DNA of 64,000 bases from Halomarina ordinaria (GCF_030553305.1 NZ_JARRAH010000001.1:2356001-2420000); one strand, 5' to 3'; numbered from the stretch's first letter, positions 9,298 to 17,323 are shown. Made by a program: numbers and translations. Notes: generated by a model not told the origin, from the sequence alone.

Positions 9298-10461
9298 ATG
9301 CTCGATTACGTGGAACTGGGTGCCGACCTCGACGCCGAAGAGCGGATGATCCGCGACACCGCCCGCGACTTCGTCGAGGAGCGCGTCAAACCCGACATCG
9401 GCGAGCACTGGATCGAGGGGACGTTCCCGACCGACCTCATCGGCGAGATGGGCGAGATGGGGTTCTACGCACCGAACCTGGAGGGGTACGGCCTGCCCGG
9501 CGTCAGCGAGACGGCCTACGGCCTGCTGATGCAGGAACTGGAGGCGGGCGACTCGGGCCTGCGCTCGATGGCCAGCGTGCAGGGCGCGCTCGTCATGTAC
9601 CCCATCCACGCCTTCGGCAGCGACGAACAGAAGGAGGAGTGGCTCCCGCGACTCGGCACCGGCGAGGCCGTCGGCTGCTTCGGTCTCACCGAACCCAACC
9701 ACGGCTCGGACCCCTCCAGCATGGAGACGCGCGCCGAGCGCGAGGACCGGGGCTACCTGCTCAACGGCGCCAAGACGTGGATCACCAACTCGCCCATCGC
9801 GGACGTCGCGGTCGTCTGGGCGCGCGACCGCTCGGCCGACGACGCTCCCGTTCGCGGGTTCCTCGTCGAGACGGACCGCGACGGCGTCACGACGAACAAG
9901 CTCGACGAGAAGCTCTCGCTTCGCGCCTCCATCACGGGCGAGATAGCGCTCAACGACGTCTACGTCCCCGAGGAGAACGTCCTCCCGAACGTCGAGGGGA
10001 TGAAGGGGCCGCTCTCGTGTCTCACGCAGGCGCGCTACGGCATCGCCTGGGGCGCCGTCGGCGCCGCCCGCGACGCCTTCGAGACCGCCCGCCAGTACGC
10101 GCTCGACCGCGAGCAGTTCGGCGGCCCCATCGCCCGCTTCCAGCTGCAACAGCGGAAGCTCGCGGAGATGGCCACCCAGATTACCACGAGTCAACTGCTC
10201 GCACACCGTCTCGCCGAACTGAAGGAGCGCGGCGACCTGCGCCCCCAGCACGTCTCGATGGCCAAGCGCAACAACGTCCGCATGGCGCGCGACCAGTCGC
10301 GCATCGCCCGCGAGATACTCGGCGGCAACGGCATCACCGCCGACTACTCGCCGATGCGCCACATGGCGAACCTCGAGACCGTCTACACCTACGAGGGCAC
10401 CCACGACATCCACACCCTCATCCTCGGGGCGGACCTCACGGGCATCCAGGCGTTCCAGTAG
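9298..10461 (+). CDS. Acyl-CoA dehydrogenase, glutaryl-CoA dehydrogenase-like
   Basis: FAD-dependent acyl-CoA dehydrogenase of 387 residues. Several segments match the glutaryl-CoA dehydrogenase subfamily closely: SVQGALVMYPIHAFGS, CFGLTEPNHGSDPSSMET and YEGTHDIHTLILG. The last contains the catalytic base Glu366. GCDH oxidises and decarboxylates glutaryl-CoA to crotonyl-CoA in lysine, tryptophan and benzoyl-CoA breakdown. Genes for those pathways are not adjacent, so a broader short-chain acyl-CoA role is possible. A clear TATA-like gtttttacg lies about 29 nt before the ATG, consistent with a leaderless message. Confidence 0.9.
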   Translation: MLDYVELGADLDAEERMIRDTARDFVEERVKPDIGEHWIEGTFPTDLIGEMGEMGFYAPNLEGYGLPGVSETAYGLLMQELEAGDSGLRSMASVQGALVMYPIHAFGSDEQKEEWLPRLGTGEAVGCFGLTEPNHGSDPSSMETRAEREDRGYLLNGAKTWITNSPIADVAVVWARDRSADDAPVRGFLVETDRDGVTTNKLDEKLSLRASITGEIALNDVYVPEENVLPNVEGMKGPLSCLTQARYGIAWGAVGAARDAFETARQYALDREQFGGPIARFQLQQRKLAEMATQITTSQLLAHRLAELKERGDLRPQHVSMAKRNNVRMARDQSRIAREILGGNGITADYSPMRHMANLETVYTYEGTHDIHTLILGADLTGIQAFQ

Positions 10462-10468
10462 TCGGACC

Positions 10469-10473
10469 TTTTT
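10469..10473 (+). terminator. T-tract terminator after acyl-CoA dehydrogenase
   Basis: A run of five T residues lies 7 nt after the acyl-CoA dehydrogenase stop codon and just before a series of three perfect hairpins. It is a plausible archaeal terminator. Confidence 0.45.
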
Positions 10474-10481
10474 ACGCCTCG

Positions 10482-10586
10482 GGTGCGCCGGAGGCGCACC
10501 GCTCGGCGCACAAAGCTACGCTAAAAAGGGCCGGTTCCTCGCGCTCCGCGCTTGGAACCGGTGAACCGCGCCGCGAAGCGGCGCGG
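10482..10586. repeat. Three consecutive perfect inverted repeats
   Basis: Three perfect GC-rich palindromes lie within 105 nt in the gap between two convergent genes. The first has an 8-bp stem GGTGCGCC with loop GGA (10482-10500). The second has an 8-bp stem CCGGTTCC with a 15-nt loop (10531-10561). The third has a 9-bp stem CCGCGCCGC with loop GAA (10566-10586). Being symmetric, they could act as a bidirectional terminator or mRNA-end stabiliser, or be remnants of a small palindromic repeat family. Confidence 0.6.
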
Positions 10587-10629
10587 ACGCCACCTCTGGA
10601 GTACTGCGCAGCGGCTTTCGTTTCTCGTC

Positions 10630-10857
10630 CTATTCCTCGGTCTCCTCACCGTCGGTCGTGTCGAGGCCGAGTGCGGCGTTCAGCCCGCAGAAGCACGTCA
10701 CCGCGTTGAACAGCAGGCCCGCGCTCGCGAGGACGGTCAGACCTGCGACGCGGCGCTGGCCGCGCAGGAGTGCGACCAGCGCGACGACGGCCAGTAGCGC
10801 ACCGAGGACGCCGCGTGCGGTCCGGTCGACACCGCCGACGTTGCGTTTCAGTTCCAT
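10630..10857 (-). CDS. YgaP-like transmembrane domain protein (DUF2892)
   Basis: 75-residue membrane protein with two hydrophobic helices (about 16-31 and 38-60). The N-terminal pattern MELKRNVGGVDRTARGVLG and the NAVTCFCGLNAALG end resemble the YgaP-type DUF2892 domain (inner-membrane domain often found beside or fused to rhodanese). No rhodanese is adjacent. It precedes a thiol-disulfide oxidoreductase-like DCC protein and a cupin in a minus-strand group, which may hint at redox or sulfur chemistry, but this is inference. Confidence 0.75.
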   Translation of the reverse strand: MELKRNVGGVDRTARGVLGALLAVVALVALLRGQRRVAGLTVLASAGLLFNAVTCFCGLNAALGLDTTDGEETEE

Positions 10858-10904
10858 ACCCGTCCCTATGGGCGCGGACGACAAAAAGCCGACTTCGCGG
10901 ACGC

Positions 10905-11276
10905 CTACGCCGGCCCGTAGACGGACTTCGAGCGGACGATGCGTCCCCACCAGGCCCGGCGGTCGGCGCCCCAGCGGTAGAGACGCTCGCGGAGGGCGGC
11001 GTAGCCCGGCACGCGCCGGAGGCCGGCGAACAGGGCGCTGAGGGCGGGGTGGGCGCGGGCCAGCGTCCGCTCGATGGACGCCCCGAAGGAGTACGTCTCG
11101 CCGTCGGCGAGGAGGTGCGCCCCGCGCTCGTAGTCCGACGGGAGGCGCGCGAGGAGCGGTTCGTCGAGGTCGGAGAACCCGAGGGCGTCGACGTCGCAGT
11201 GGCGGACGGCGACGCGCGCGCACCACGTACAGAACCCGCAGTCGTCGTCGTAGACGAGGGTCGGACGGTCGGTCAT
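10905..11276 (-). CDS. DCC family thiol-disulfide oxidoreductase-like protein (DUF393)
   Basis: 123-residue protein of the DCC family. The name-giving motif is visible near the N-terminus as YDDDCGFC (Cys13 and Cys16) with a further Cys19, followed by the family's conserved internal segment YSFGASIERTLARAHPA. DCC proteins have a thioredoxin-like fold and are predicted redox proteins, though a substrate is seldom known. Other ATG/GTG starts upstream only extend into a non-coding frame. It lies 47 nt upstream of the DUF2892 gene on the same strand, and the two may be co-transcribed. Confidence 0.85.
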   Translation of the reverse strand: MTDRPTLVYDDDCGFCTWCARVAVRHCDVDALGFSDLDEPLLARLPSDYERGAHLLADGETYSFGASIERTLARAHPALSALFAGLRRVPGYAALRERLYRWGADRRAWWGRIVRSKSVYGPA

Positions 11277-11332
11277 GCGTGCGCTAGGGGTTCTGGGCAC
11301 AAAACAGGCGCGAGGGTCGCGTCCCGTCCGGT

Positions 11333-11878
11333 TCAGTCGAACCGCCCGGTCTCGGCGCCGCAGTCCTCGCAGAGCGTGACGAGCGCGTCGCGGTCGTCGG
11401 TCGCCTCGATGCGCTGGGGGGTCGCCTCGCCGCAGTCGGCGCACTCGCGCAGGATGGTGGTCTCCCCGGTGTCGCTCGGAGCGCCCAGCGCCAGCGCGAC
11501 GCACCGCTCGTCGCCGCGGTTCCACCCCTGCTGCCACTCGCCCGGTTCGAACCGGACGGCCTCGCCCGCGCTCACGACGACCTCCTCCCGCCCCGTCTCG
11601 CTCGGCTCCTCCGCACTCGGCTCGCGGTCGTTCGCTCCACTGGACGCGGACTCTCGGTCCGCGCTCGCGCTCGTCTCGAACGCCACGGCTCCCGACAGCA
11701 CGTAGAAGACCTCCTCCTGGTCGGCGTGGCGGTGGTAGCCGAAGGCGAAGCTCTCGCCCGGTGCCAGTTCGTAGTAGTTCAGCGCTAGCCCCTCGGTGCC
11801 GAGTTCGCGCCCGAGCGGTCGCTTCACGTCGGCGGGGCCCATCCAGCTATCGAGGTCGCTCACGCGCACGTGTCGCAT
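11333..11878 (-). CDS. Cupin-domain protein with C-terminal zinc ribbon
   Basis: 181 residues. The N-terminal two thirds is a cupin barrel: motif 1 is seen as YHRHADQEEVFYVLSG and motif 2 around GEAVRFEPGEWQQGWN. Between them sits a hydrophilic insert of about 30 residues rich in Ser, Glu and Ala (roughly 78-105). The C-terminus has two CxxC pairs (CADC and CEDC), suggesting a small zinc ribbon. Haloarchaeal cupins of this type are usually sugar- or metal-binding; the activity cannot be assigned. It is divergent from the ferredoxin gene, sharing a short AT-rich promoter region. Confidence 0.8.
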   Translation of the reverse strand: MRHVRVSDLDSWMGPADVKRPLGRELGTEGLALNYYELAPGESFAFGYHRHADQEEVFYVLSGAVAFETSASADRESASSGANDREPSAEEPSETGREEVVVSAGEAVRFEPGEWQQGWNRGDERCVALALGAPSDTGETTILRECADCGEATPQRIEATDDRDALVTLCEDCGAETGRFD

Positions 11879-11968
11879 GGCCGGGCGGTCGGTGCGGGGG
11901 GTGATAGCTCTACCCTCTCGGTCGGCCTCTCGCGTGCGGTTTAAGTGCGAAAGCGACCAACCGCGCCC

Positions 11969-12307
11969 ATGGCTATCGACCCGAACTTCGCCGAGAGCCG
12001 CGAGCGGACGCCCCTCGCGGAGACCGACCTCGACATCGACGCCGACTACGACGTGTGGGGTGACGTCGACGAACCCGACCGCCTCGGTATCCACGGGACG
12101 CACGTCGCCGTCGACTTCGACGTCTGCACCGGGGAAGGGCCGTGTCTGGAGAACTGTCCCGTCGACGTGTTCGAGTGGGTCGACACGCCCGGGCACCCGG
12201 CCAGCGAGGAGAAGGCGGCGCCGGTCAACGAGGCGCAGTGTATCGACTGTATGCTCTGTGTGGACATCTGTCCGGTCGACGCCATCGACGTCGACGGTAG
12301 CCGGTAG
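11969..12307 (+). CDS. Zinc-ferredoxin-like dicluster ferredoxin
   Basis: 112-residue ferredoxin with an N-terminal extension like the zinc-containing ferredoxins of Sulfolobus, including the HGTHVAVDF segment (His42, His45 as candidate zinc ligands). Motif 1 is C53-x5-C59-x3-C63P, with Glu56 at the place of the missing cysteine; motif 2 is the full C91-x2-C94-x2-C97-x3-C101P. This predicts one [4Fe-4S] and one [3Fe-4S] (or Glu-ligated) cluster. It probably serves as electron acceptor of 2-oxoacid oxidoreductases, as known for the family. TATA-like gtttaag lies 30 nt before the ATG. Confidence 0.9.
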   Translation: MAIDPNFAESRERTPLAETDLDIDADYDVWGDVDEPDRLGIHGTHVAVDFDVCTGEGPCLENCPVDVFEWVDTPGHPASEEKAAPVNEAQCIDCMLCVDICPVDAIDVDGSR

Positions 12308-12484
12308 TCAGTCCGTCGGCCCGTCGAATCGGTCCATCTCGAGTTCGCTCTTGAGGTCGTCGAGCCACCCTTCCTCCTGCAGTTCGTCGAGTCGCTCGCG
12401 GAAGTGCGTCTGGCAGAGGCCGACCTTCACGCCGCCGCGCTCGACGGCGATGTCCGCGTCCTCACTGCAGTAGTGACACTGCAT
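12308..12484 (-). CDS. Small zinc-finger-like protein (DUF6757 type)
   Basis: 58 residues, beginning MQCHYCSEDADIAVERGG and continuing VGLCQTHFRERLDELQEE. The CxxC pair (Cys3, Cys6) and the C-x2-H pair (Cys24, His27) form a likely zinc-binding site; the rest is an acidic amphipathic helix. It resembles the widespread haloarchaeal DUF6757 family of unknown function. Its stop codon abuts the ferredoxin stop (12307/12308), so the two genes are tightly convergent. Confidence 0.82.
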   Translation of the reverse strand: MQCHYCSEDADIAVERGGVKVGLCQTHFRERLDELQEEGWLDDLKSELEMDRFDGPTD

Positions 12485-12515
12485 ACTCCCTCTCGGGGCT
12501 GGACGGTACTGAACC

Positions 12516-13301
12516 CTACGGGTGGAGTCGGACGCGGTTGCGGAACAGTCGGTACTCCTCGCGGTCGAGCCCCGCCCGTCCGAGCGTCCGGTCGTGGGCG
12601 TCGCTCCCCCCCGTCACCACCAGTCCGTGGGCGTCGATGGCGCGCTCGACGGGGCGGTGGTCGACCTCGTGCCCGTAGGGGTAGTGGTACTCCACGGCGC
12701 CCAGCTCCGACGTGAGCGCGAGCGCGGCCGCCGGGTCGTCGTACCGGAGGGGGTGAGCGAGGCCGACCAGCCCGCAGGCGTCCGCGAGGAGGTCGACGCC
12801 CGTCTCGAACGTCGGGAGGTCGCGCGGGACGTAGCACGGTCCCCCGTTCCCGATGAGGTGGTCGAAGGCGCCCTGGTAGTCGTAGGGGGCGTCGCTCTCG
12901 TCGACGGCGCGGGCGATGTGTGGGCGGCCGACGCCGGGTTCGAGCGCGACGTCGAGGGCGACGCCCGTCTCGCCCTCACAGCGCTCGACGATGGCGCGCG
13001 CGCGCTCGACGCGGTTCACCTGGAGGCGGTCGAGTTCGCGCGTCAGCGCGTCGGTCCGGCGCGCGCCGTAGCCGAGGAGGTCCACCCGGCCGGCGTCGCT
13101 CTCGACGCGCAGCTCCAGCCCGCTGACGAGCGTGACGCCGTCGACGTGCGCCACCGGCGTCCGGAGGTCGGGGTGCAGTCGGTCGTGGTCGGTGACGGCG
13201 ACGACGCGCACGTCCGCCGCGCGCGCCGCCGCCGGAATCTCCTCGAGGGTCAGTGTCCCGTCCGAGTTCGTCGTGTGTACGTGCAGGTCCGCGACGACCA
13301 T
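12516..13301 (-). CDS. PHP-domain metal-dependent phosphoesterase
   Basis: 261 residues with the PHP metal-site motifs: DLHVHT at 5-10 (His7, His9), TDHD near 37-40, a conserved glutamate around SGLEL, and GGSDAH toward the C-terminus. PHP family members of this length hydrolyse small phosphates such as nucleoside 3',5'-bisphosphates, 5'-nucleotides or tryptophan-pathway intermediates. The substrate here is not assignable from context. The gene is upstream of, and co-directional with, the DUF6757 gene (31 nt gap). Confidence 0.88.
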   Translation of the reverse strand: MVVADLHVHTTNSDGTLTLEEIPAAARAADVRVVAVTDHDRLHPDLRTPVAHVDGVTLVSGLELRVESDAGRVDLLGYGARRTDALTRELDRLQVNRVERARAIVERCEGETGVALDVALEPGVGRPHIARAVDESDAPYDYQGAFDHLIGNGGPCYVPRDLPTFETGVDLLADACGLVGLAHPLRYDDPAAALALTSELGAVEYHYPYGHEVDHRPVERAIDAHGLVVTGGSDAHDRTLGRAGLDREEYRLFRNRVRLHP

Positions 13302-13361
13302 CGCTCGCTCCTACGTTGGGAGGACATGTAAGTTCCTTATATTCGGGCTAGGAATCTATAG

Positions 13362-13380
13362 TGAACGTTTATGATGAATA
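13362..13380 (+). promoter_or_regulatory. 19-nt promoter-like element, copy 1
   Basis: The sequence tgaacgtttatgatgaata occurs here and identically at 41846-41864. The TTTATGA core is centred about 27 nt before the ATG at 13398, the spacing expected of a TATA box with a leaderless transcript. The identity extends well beyond a TATA box, so it may also contain BRE or regulator contacts. Confidence 0.65.
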
Positions 13381-13397
13381 GCGGGCTTCGTTCTCGT

Positions 13398-13685
13398 ATG
13401 CGTCTGTTCACCGACGCTGAAGAGAAGTTCGACGCGCACAACTACCCTGCGACGACGCAGGACCTCATCGACGCGTACGGGCAGGTCGAACTCGACCTCC
13501 CCAACGGGAGCGAGACGGTCGGCGAGGCGCTCTCGTGCGTGCCGAACGAGACGTTCTCGGACGCCCAGGACGCCCGGTACGCGCTCTACAGCACGGTGTC
13601 GAGCAAGGCCATCGGGCGCAAGTTCTACTCGGACCGCGACCCGACTGCGGTCGGCGAGTTCGGCCCGGACCAGGTGTCGTTCTAA
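13398..13685 (+). CDS. DUF5789 family haloarchaeal protein
   Basis: 95-residue acidic protein beginning MRLFTDAEEKFDAHNYPATT and ending FYSDRDPTAVGEFGPDQVSF. The pattern (YPATTxDLIxAYG, LPNGSETVGE, AVSSKAIGRKxYSDRDP) matches the haloarchaeal DUF5789 family, whose function is unknown. An in-frame ATG at 13371 falls inside the TATA-like element, so ATG 13398, 27 nt from that box, is the better start. The gene appears monocistronic and faces the convergent DUF5784 gene. Confidence 0.82.
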   Translation: MRLFTDAEEKFDAHNYPATTQDLIDAYGQVELDLPNGSETVGEALSCVPNETFSDAQDARYALYSTVSSKAIGRKFYSDRDPTAVGEFGPDQVSF

Positions 13686-13748
13686 CCCGCGAGTTCAGTT
13701 ACTCCGACGCGTGCTCATGGCGGCCGGCGCCGCCGGCCGTCTTCTCCG

Positions 13749-14792
13749 TTACACCCAGCGAAGCGCACCGCTGAGGTCCAGTTGCGGCGTCCCGTGAGCG
13801 TACGCCTCGACGGAGCCGTTCGGACGCGTGCGGTAGACGACCGCCGGGGTGTGCTTGACGGCGGGTTGCTCCGCGCGGACGGTGTTCCAGTCGTCGTCGC
13901 GGAACGACGAGCAGTCGACGAGCAGGAGGGCGTCGGGGTGGGCGTCGAGCTGGTCGTCGGTCTTGGCGTTGGCGGTGGCGCGCACGGCCGCGACGGGGGT
14001 GTCGGCACTCCGGCGCGCCGGGGGGAGCGGACGCGTCACCTCCACCAGGACGTCGGAGGTCCGGTGGCCGCCGCCGTCGGCGCGCACCGACCGGACGCCG
14101 CTCCCGACGGCGAAGTCGAGGGCGTGACCGCTGTCGAGTGCGACCTCGGGGACGAACTCGTAGCCGGCGTCGAAGAGGAGTTTCGCGGCGTTGAACTCGC
14201 CCATCGCGGCGTTCATGCGCACGGGGTCGACGTGGGAACTGGTGCCGAGTTTGCCCGCCATCGTCTCGCGGTAGGGGTCGAGCACGCCGGTCCGGAGGAA
14301 GTCGTCGTAGAACGCGAGCGCGCGCTCGGAGTCGGCGTCGGGGAACCCCGCCGCGCGCTCGCGGAAGAACTCGCGGGTGCTCGACCGGCCGTCCTTCGAG
14401 AAGAACACCGGGAGGAAGAACCAGGTGACGTGGCGGTAGGGGCGGAGCCACGGGTCCTGTTCGGTGAGGTCCGCGAGCAGTTCGCGCTGCGTCCAGCGCG
14501 CGACGGGGTAGGGGACCTCGTCGAAGCCGAACTTCTCGGTGCGCCACAGCGTCTCCGGCGTCGTCGTGTTCCCGAGCCAGAACCCCTGCTGGGGGTCCTG
14601 GCGCCACAGGAACAGCGCCACGTCGCCGTTGTCCATGTCGAACCGGCGCGCGTCGAATCCGCGGGGCGGGTCGAACCGGCCCGCGCTCATGCGCGCGCCG
14701 TGGACGTCGTCGAGCGACGAGAGGAGCGACTGCCGGACGCGCTGTTCGCTCCAGCGTGCGTTCGACCGGCGAAAGCGGAGGGGACCTGCCAC
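13749..14792 (-). CDS. DUF5784 family haloarchaeal protein
   Basis: 347-residue soluble protein without signal peptide or membrane segments. It resembles the haloarchaeal DUF5784 family (GPLRFRRSxxxWSEQRVR at the N-terminus, aromatic-rich centre with WLRPYRHVTWFFLPVFFSKD). The C-terminal third (DVLVEVTRPLPP, DALLLVDCSSFRDDDWN) has the feel of a restriction-endonuclease-like or nuclease fold with alternating acidic residues, but no catalytic motif can be proven. Function unknown. Confidence 0.78.
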   Translation of the reverse strand: MAGPLRFRRSNARWSEQRVRQSLLSSLDDVHGARMSAGRFDPPRGFDARRFDMDNGDVALFLWRQDPQQGFWLGNTTTPETLWRTEKFGFDEVPYPVARWTQRELLADLTEQDPWLRPYRHVTWFFLPVFFSKDGRSSTREFFRERAAGFPDADSERALAFYDDFLRTGVLDPYRETMAGKLGTSSHVDPVRMNAAMGEFNAAKLLFDAGYEFVPEVALDSGHALDFAVGSGVRSVRADGGGHRTSDVLVEVTRPLPPARRSADTPVAAVRATANAKTDDQLDAHPDALLLVDCSSFRDDDWNTVRAEQPAVKHTPAVVYRTRPNGSVEAYAHGTPQLDLSGALRWV

Positions 14793-15007
14793 GGGTGTCA
14801 GTTCGCGCGCAGGCGGTTATCGGTTGCGACCGACGACGGCCCCGTCGCGGGGTGTGGGCCACCGGTCACCGGCCGTCGGTCGCTCGACGTTCCGACCGTT
14901 TCGAACCGACGTGTTCGGAACGAATCTGGATTCGTTTAACACAGGTCTGGAAAAAAGGCGATTATCCGTTACATTGATAATCGATAATTTGCAAGTGACG
15001 GTATACC
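14793..15007. other. Divergent promoter region
   Basis: This gap separates the divergent DUF5784 and DUF5786 genes. It turns AT-rich from about 14930. A TATA-like gataattt near 14982 lies 26 nt before the DUF5786 ATG. No gene was seen here. Confidence 0.5.
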
Positions 15008-15181
15008 ATGTCAATGGGAGCCTATGACGACGACGAGCACGAACGCCGCGAAGCCAAGTCGACCACCGTCGATACGGACTTCGACGACGAACGCGTGCAG
15101 TACCACGGGAAGTTGACGTTCGACTCGGGGGAGTCGGCGGAGGCGCTCCTCGACCAGTTCAAGCGCATCAAGTCCCAGTAA
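15008..15181 (+). CDS. DUF5786 family small acidic protein
   Basis: 57-residue protein starting MSMGAYDDDEHERREAKSTT and ending with an amphipathic helix (ESAEALLDQFKRIKSQ). This is the pattern of the very widespread haloarchaeal DUF5786 family, function unknown. The highly acidic N-terminal half and short length argue for a small regulatory or protein-binding role, which is inference. A TATA-like box 26 nt upstream supports this start and a leaderless message. Confidence 0.85.
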   Translation: MSMGAYDDDEHERREAKSTTVDTDFDDERVQYHGKLTFDSGESAEALLDQFKRIKSQ

Positions 15182-15277
15182 GTGCGGACGGTCCCGCTCG
15201 CGGACCGTGCTTCTCTCGCGACCGCTTCGCCGGGAGCCGACGGCTCGGGGGCCTCGCTGCGGGCGGTCCCCTTCCCC

Positions 15278-16015
15278 TCAGCGGGCGGCGCTCTCCCGGC
15301 GGTTCTCCGCCTCGTCGCGCGCGCGCACCGTCACGAGTACCGCTGACAGCCCCGAGACGCCCCAGACGGCCGCGACGTGCCCGAGGATGACGGTCTGGAT
15401 GACCGGCTGGTCGGCGACGAACGGGTAGAGGACGAGCTGTGCGGTCGCGAAGGCGACGATTTCGAGGTCCGAGCGCCGGAGCGCGCGCGCGGTCCGCGGG
15501 TCGAAGCGGTAGCGTACCGAGCGCCACAGCGCGACGACGCTCGCCCACCACGCCGTCCCGATGCGATAGCAGACGTCCCAGAGGACGAGCAGTATCAGGT
15601 AGACGACGACGACGGGCGGCTCCGGCCCGATGAGTGTGTCGAGCAGCGAGTCGCCGCCGCGCTGGGGGGCGAAGACGAATATCTGCGTGATGAGCGCGAC
15701 GTACGCCAGCACCCCGAGGACCACCTCGATGCTGGAACCGAACAGGAGCTGCCGGTAGGTGTGGGGGAGCGACTCCGAGCGGACCAGCGAGGAGATGCGG
15801 AGCATCTCGACGCTCCCCAGCGCGGCGACGAAGACGGCGGCCGTCCCGGCGAGCGCCGCCCCCCAGAGGTCGTAGTACCACGCCGAGAGGAGGACGCCCA
15901 CCTCGAAGATTCCCAGCTGAATCGCGATGGCGAGGCGCCGCGAGACGTCGATGCCCGGCAGGGCGCTGACGATGCTCTCGTAGACCCAGGTCTCCCCGAA
16001 CTCGACCCGTGCCAT
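15278..16015 (-). CDS. Multi-pass membrane protein of unknown function
   Basis: 245 residues with about six hydrophobic helices (roughly 28-46, 48-68, 92-115, 134-152, 195-212, 218-235). A stretch of basic residues lies between the fourth and fifth helices (WRSVRYRFDPRTARALRR). No transporter or enzyme motif is recognised. Its ATG follows immediately on the TAG of the NAD(P)-binding protein upstream, so the two are almost certainly in one operon with coupled translation, and the proteins may act together at the membrane. Confidence 0.78.
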   Translation of the reverse strand: MARVEFGETWVYESIVSALPGIDVSRRLAIAIQLGIFEVGVLLSAWYYDLWGAALAGTAAVFVAALGSVEMLRISSLVRSESLPHTYRQLLFGSSIEVVLGVLAYVALITQIFVFAPQRGGDSLLDTLIGPEPPVVVVYLILLVLWDVCYRIGTAWWASVVALWRSVRYRFDPRTARALRRSDLEIVAFATAQLVLYPFVADQPVIQTVILGHVAAVWGVSGLSAVLVTVRARDEAENRRESAAR

Positions 16016-17011
16016 CTACGCGGCGTCCTCCGGCGCGCTGCGCTCCGCGTCCGCGTCGTCGCCGTCGTCCCCCGCGTCCTCGACGCCGAGGGCCCTCCGG
16101 ACCGCCTCGTCGAACGGCGTCAGCTCGATGGGGACGAGTTCCTCGATGCGGTCGTCGTCGACGACAACCGGGTTGCGGAGCCCCTCGATGAGGGGGCGCG
16201 CGACGCTGCGCGGGAGGTCGGTGACCAGCCCGACCCAGTACGACGACAGCTCCGGCGAGAGCACCGGTACGGGGACGATGAAGAGCTCCCGGCCACGGTC
16301 GAGCTGTGAGGTCCGCTGGAGTATCTCCTGATAGGTGAGCACGTCCGGACCGCCGATCTCGAACGTCTCGTCGGCCGTCTCGGGCACGTCGAGGACGCCG
16401 ACGAGGTAGGCGATGACGTCGTCGATGCCGATGGGCTGACACCGCGTCCGGACCCACTCGGGGGTCACCATCACCGGGAGGCGGTCGACGAGCTGTTCGA
16501 TGAGCTCGAAGCTCGTGCTCCCGTCGCCGATGACGATGGCCGCCCGGAGCGTCGTGAGGTCGAACTCGCCCTCGCCGAGGATGTACTCCACCTCGCGCCG
16601 GGAGCGGAGGTGCTCGGAGAGCTGGTCGCGCTCCTCGCCCAGCCCGCCGAGGTAGACGACGCGCTCGACGCCGGCGGCGTCCGCGGCGCGGACGAAGTTG
16701 CGCGCCGCGCGCCGGTCGCGTTCCTCGAACTCGTCGCCCGACTGCATCGAGTGGACGAGGTAGTAGACGGCGTCGACGTCCGCGAGCGCGTCGTCGAAGC
16801 TCCCGGCGTCGAGCAGGTCCCCCTCGAACACCTCGACGCCATCGGGCGCGTCGTAGTCCGAGGGGTCGCGCACGAGCACCCGCACGTCGTGGGGTCCCCC
16901 GGTGTCCGAGGCCGCCGTCTCCCCGTCGTCTTCGTCCTCGCCGGCCGCGAGCAGTGCGGGGACGAGTCGTCCGCCGACGAACCCGGTCGCGCCGGTCACC
17001 AGAACACGCAT
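16016..17011 (-). CDS. NAD(P)-binding SDR/NmrA-like protein
   Basis: 331 residues with an N-terminal Rossmann motif VTGATGFVGG (4-13), the YYLVHSM segment and DLTTLRAAIVIGDGS typical of atypical extended SDRs related to NmrA and to complex I assembly/epimerase-like proteins. The classical SDR YxxxK pair is not evident, which suggests a binding or weakly catalytic role. A region after the first beta-alpha unit (EDEDDGETAASD) is an acidic insert. A strong TATA-like cttatacg lies about 25 nt before the start. It is the first gene of a two-gene operon with the membrane protein. Confidence 0.85.
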   Translation of the reverse strand: MRVLVTGATGFVGGRLVPALLAAGEDEDDGETAASDTGGPHDVRVLVRDPSDYDAPDGVEVFEGDLLDAGSFDDALADVDAVYYLVHSMQSGDEFEERDRRAARNFVRAADAAGVERVVYLGGLGEERDQLSEHLRSRREVEYILGEGEFDLTTLRAAIVIGDGSTSFELIEQLVDRLPVMVTPEWVRTRCQPIGIDDVIAYLVGVLDVPETADETFEIGGPDVLTYQEILQRTSQLDRGRELFIVPVPVLSPELSSYWVGLVTDLPRSVARPLIEGLRNPVVVDDDRIEELVPIELTPFDEAVRRALGVEDAGDDGDDADAERSAPEDAA

Positions 17012-17086
17012 ACCGGACCAACGCGCGGCGGGCGTATAAGTCCGAACCCGGAGAAAGGCTTTACCGGTGACTGGCCAACCCCGCCC

Positions 17087-17293
17087 ATGGCGAGTGAACC
17101 CTGCGACGGGTGCGGACGGCGTGTCCGCATCGCGGGCGGCGTCGGCGACATCCTGACCACCGACAGCGGACCGACCGGCGGGATGACCCTCGAACTCTCG
17201 AACGGCACCGAGTACTTCCTCTGTTTCGACTGTCTCGGGGCGCTCCCCGAGGACCCCACGCCGGGCGACGTCCACGCCCTCGACGACCGGTGA
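17087..17293 (+). CDS. Small zinc-binding protein (DUF7561-like)
   Basis: 68 residues. Two CxxC pairs, CDGC at 6-9 and CFDC near 46-49, flank a beta-rich segment, so a single structural zinc site is likely. It resembles small haloarchaeal proteins grouped as DUF7561, of unknown function. A TATA-like ctttacc lies 28 nt upstream, and the following helicase gene has its own TATA-like box, so it may be transcribed singly. Confidence 0.72.
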   Translation: MASEPCDGCGRRVRIAGGVGDILTTDSGPTGGMTLELSNGTEYFLCFDCLGALPEDPTPGDVHALDDR

Positions 17294-17323
17294 GTTTACC
17301 CTCGCGGGGTCGTTGACCCGACT

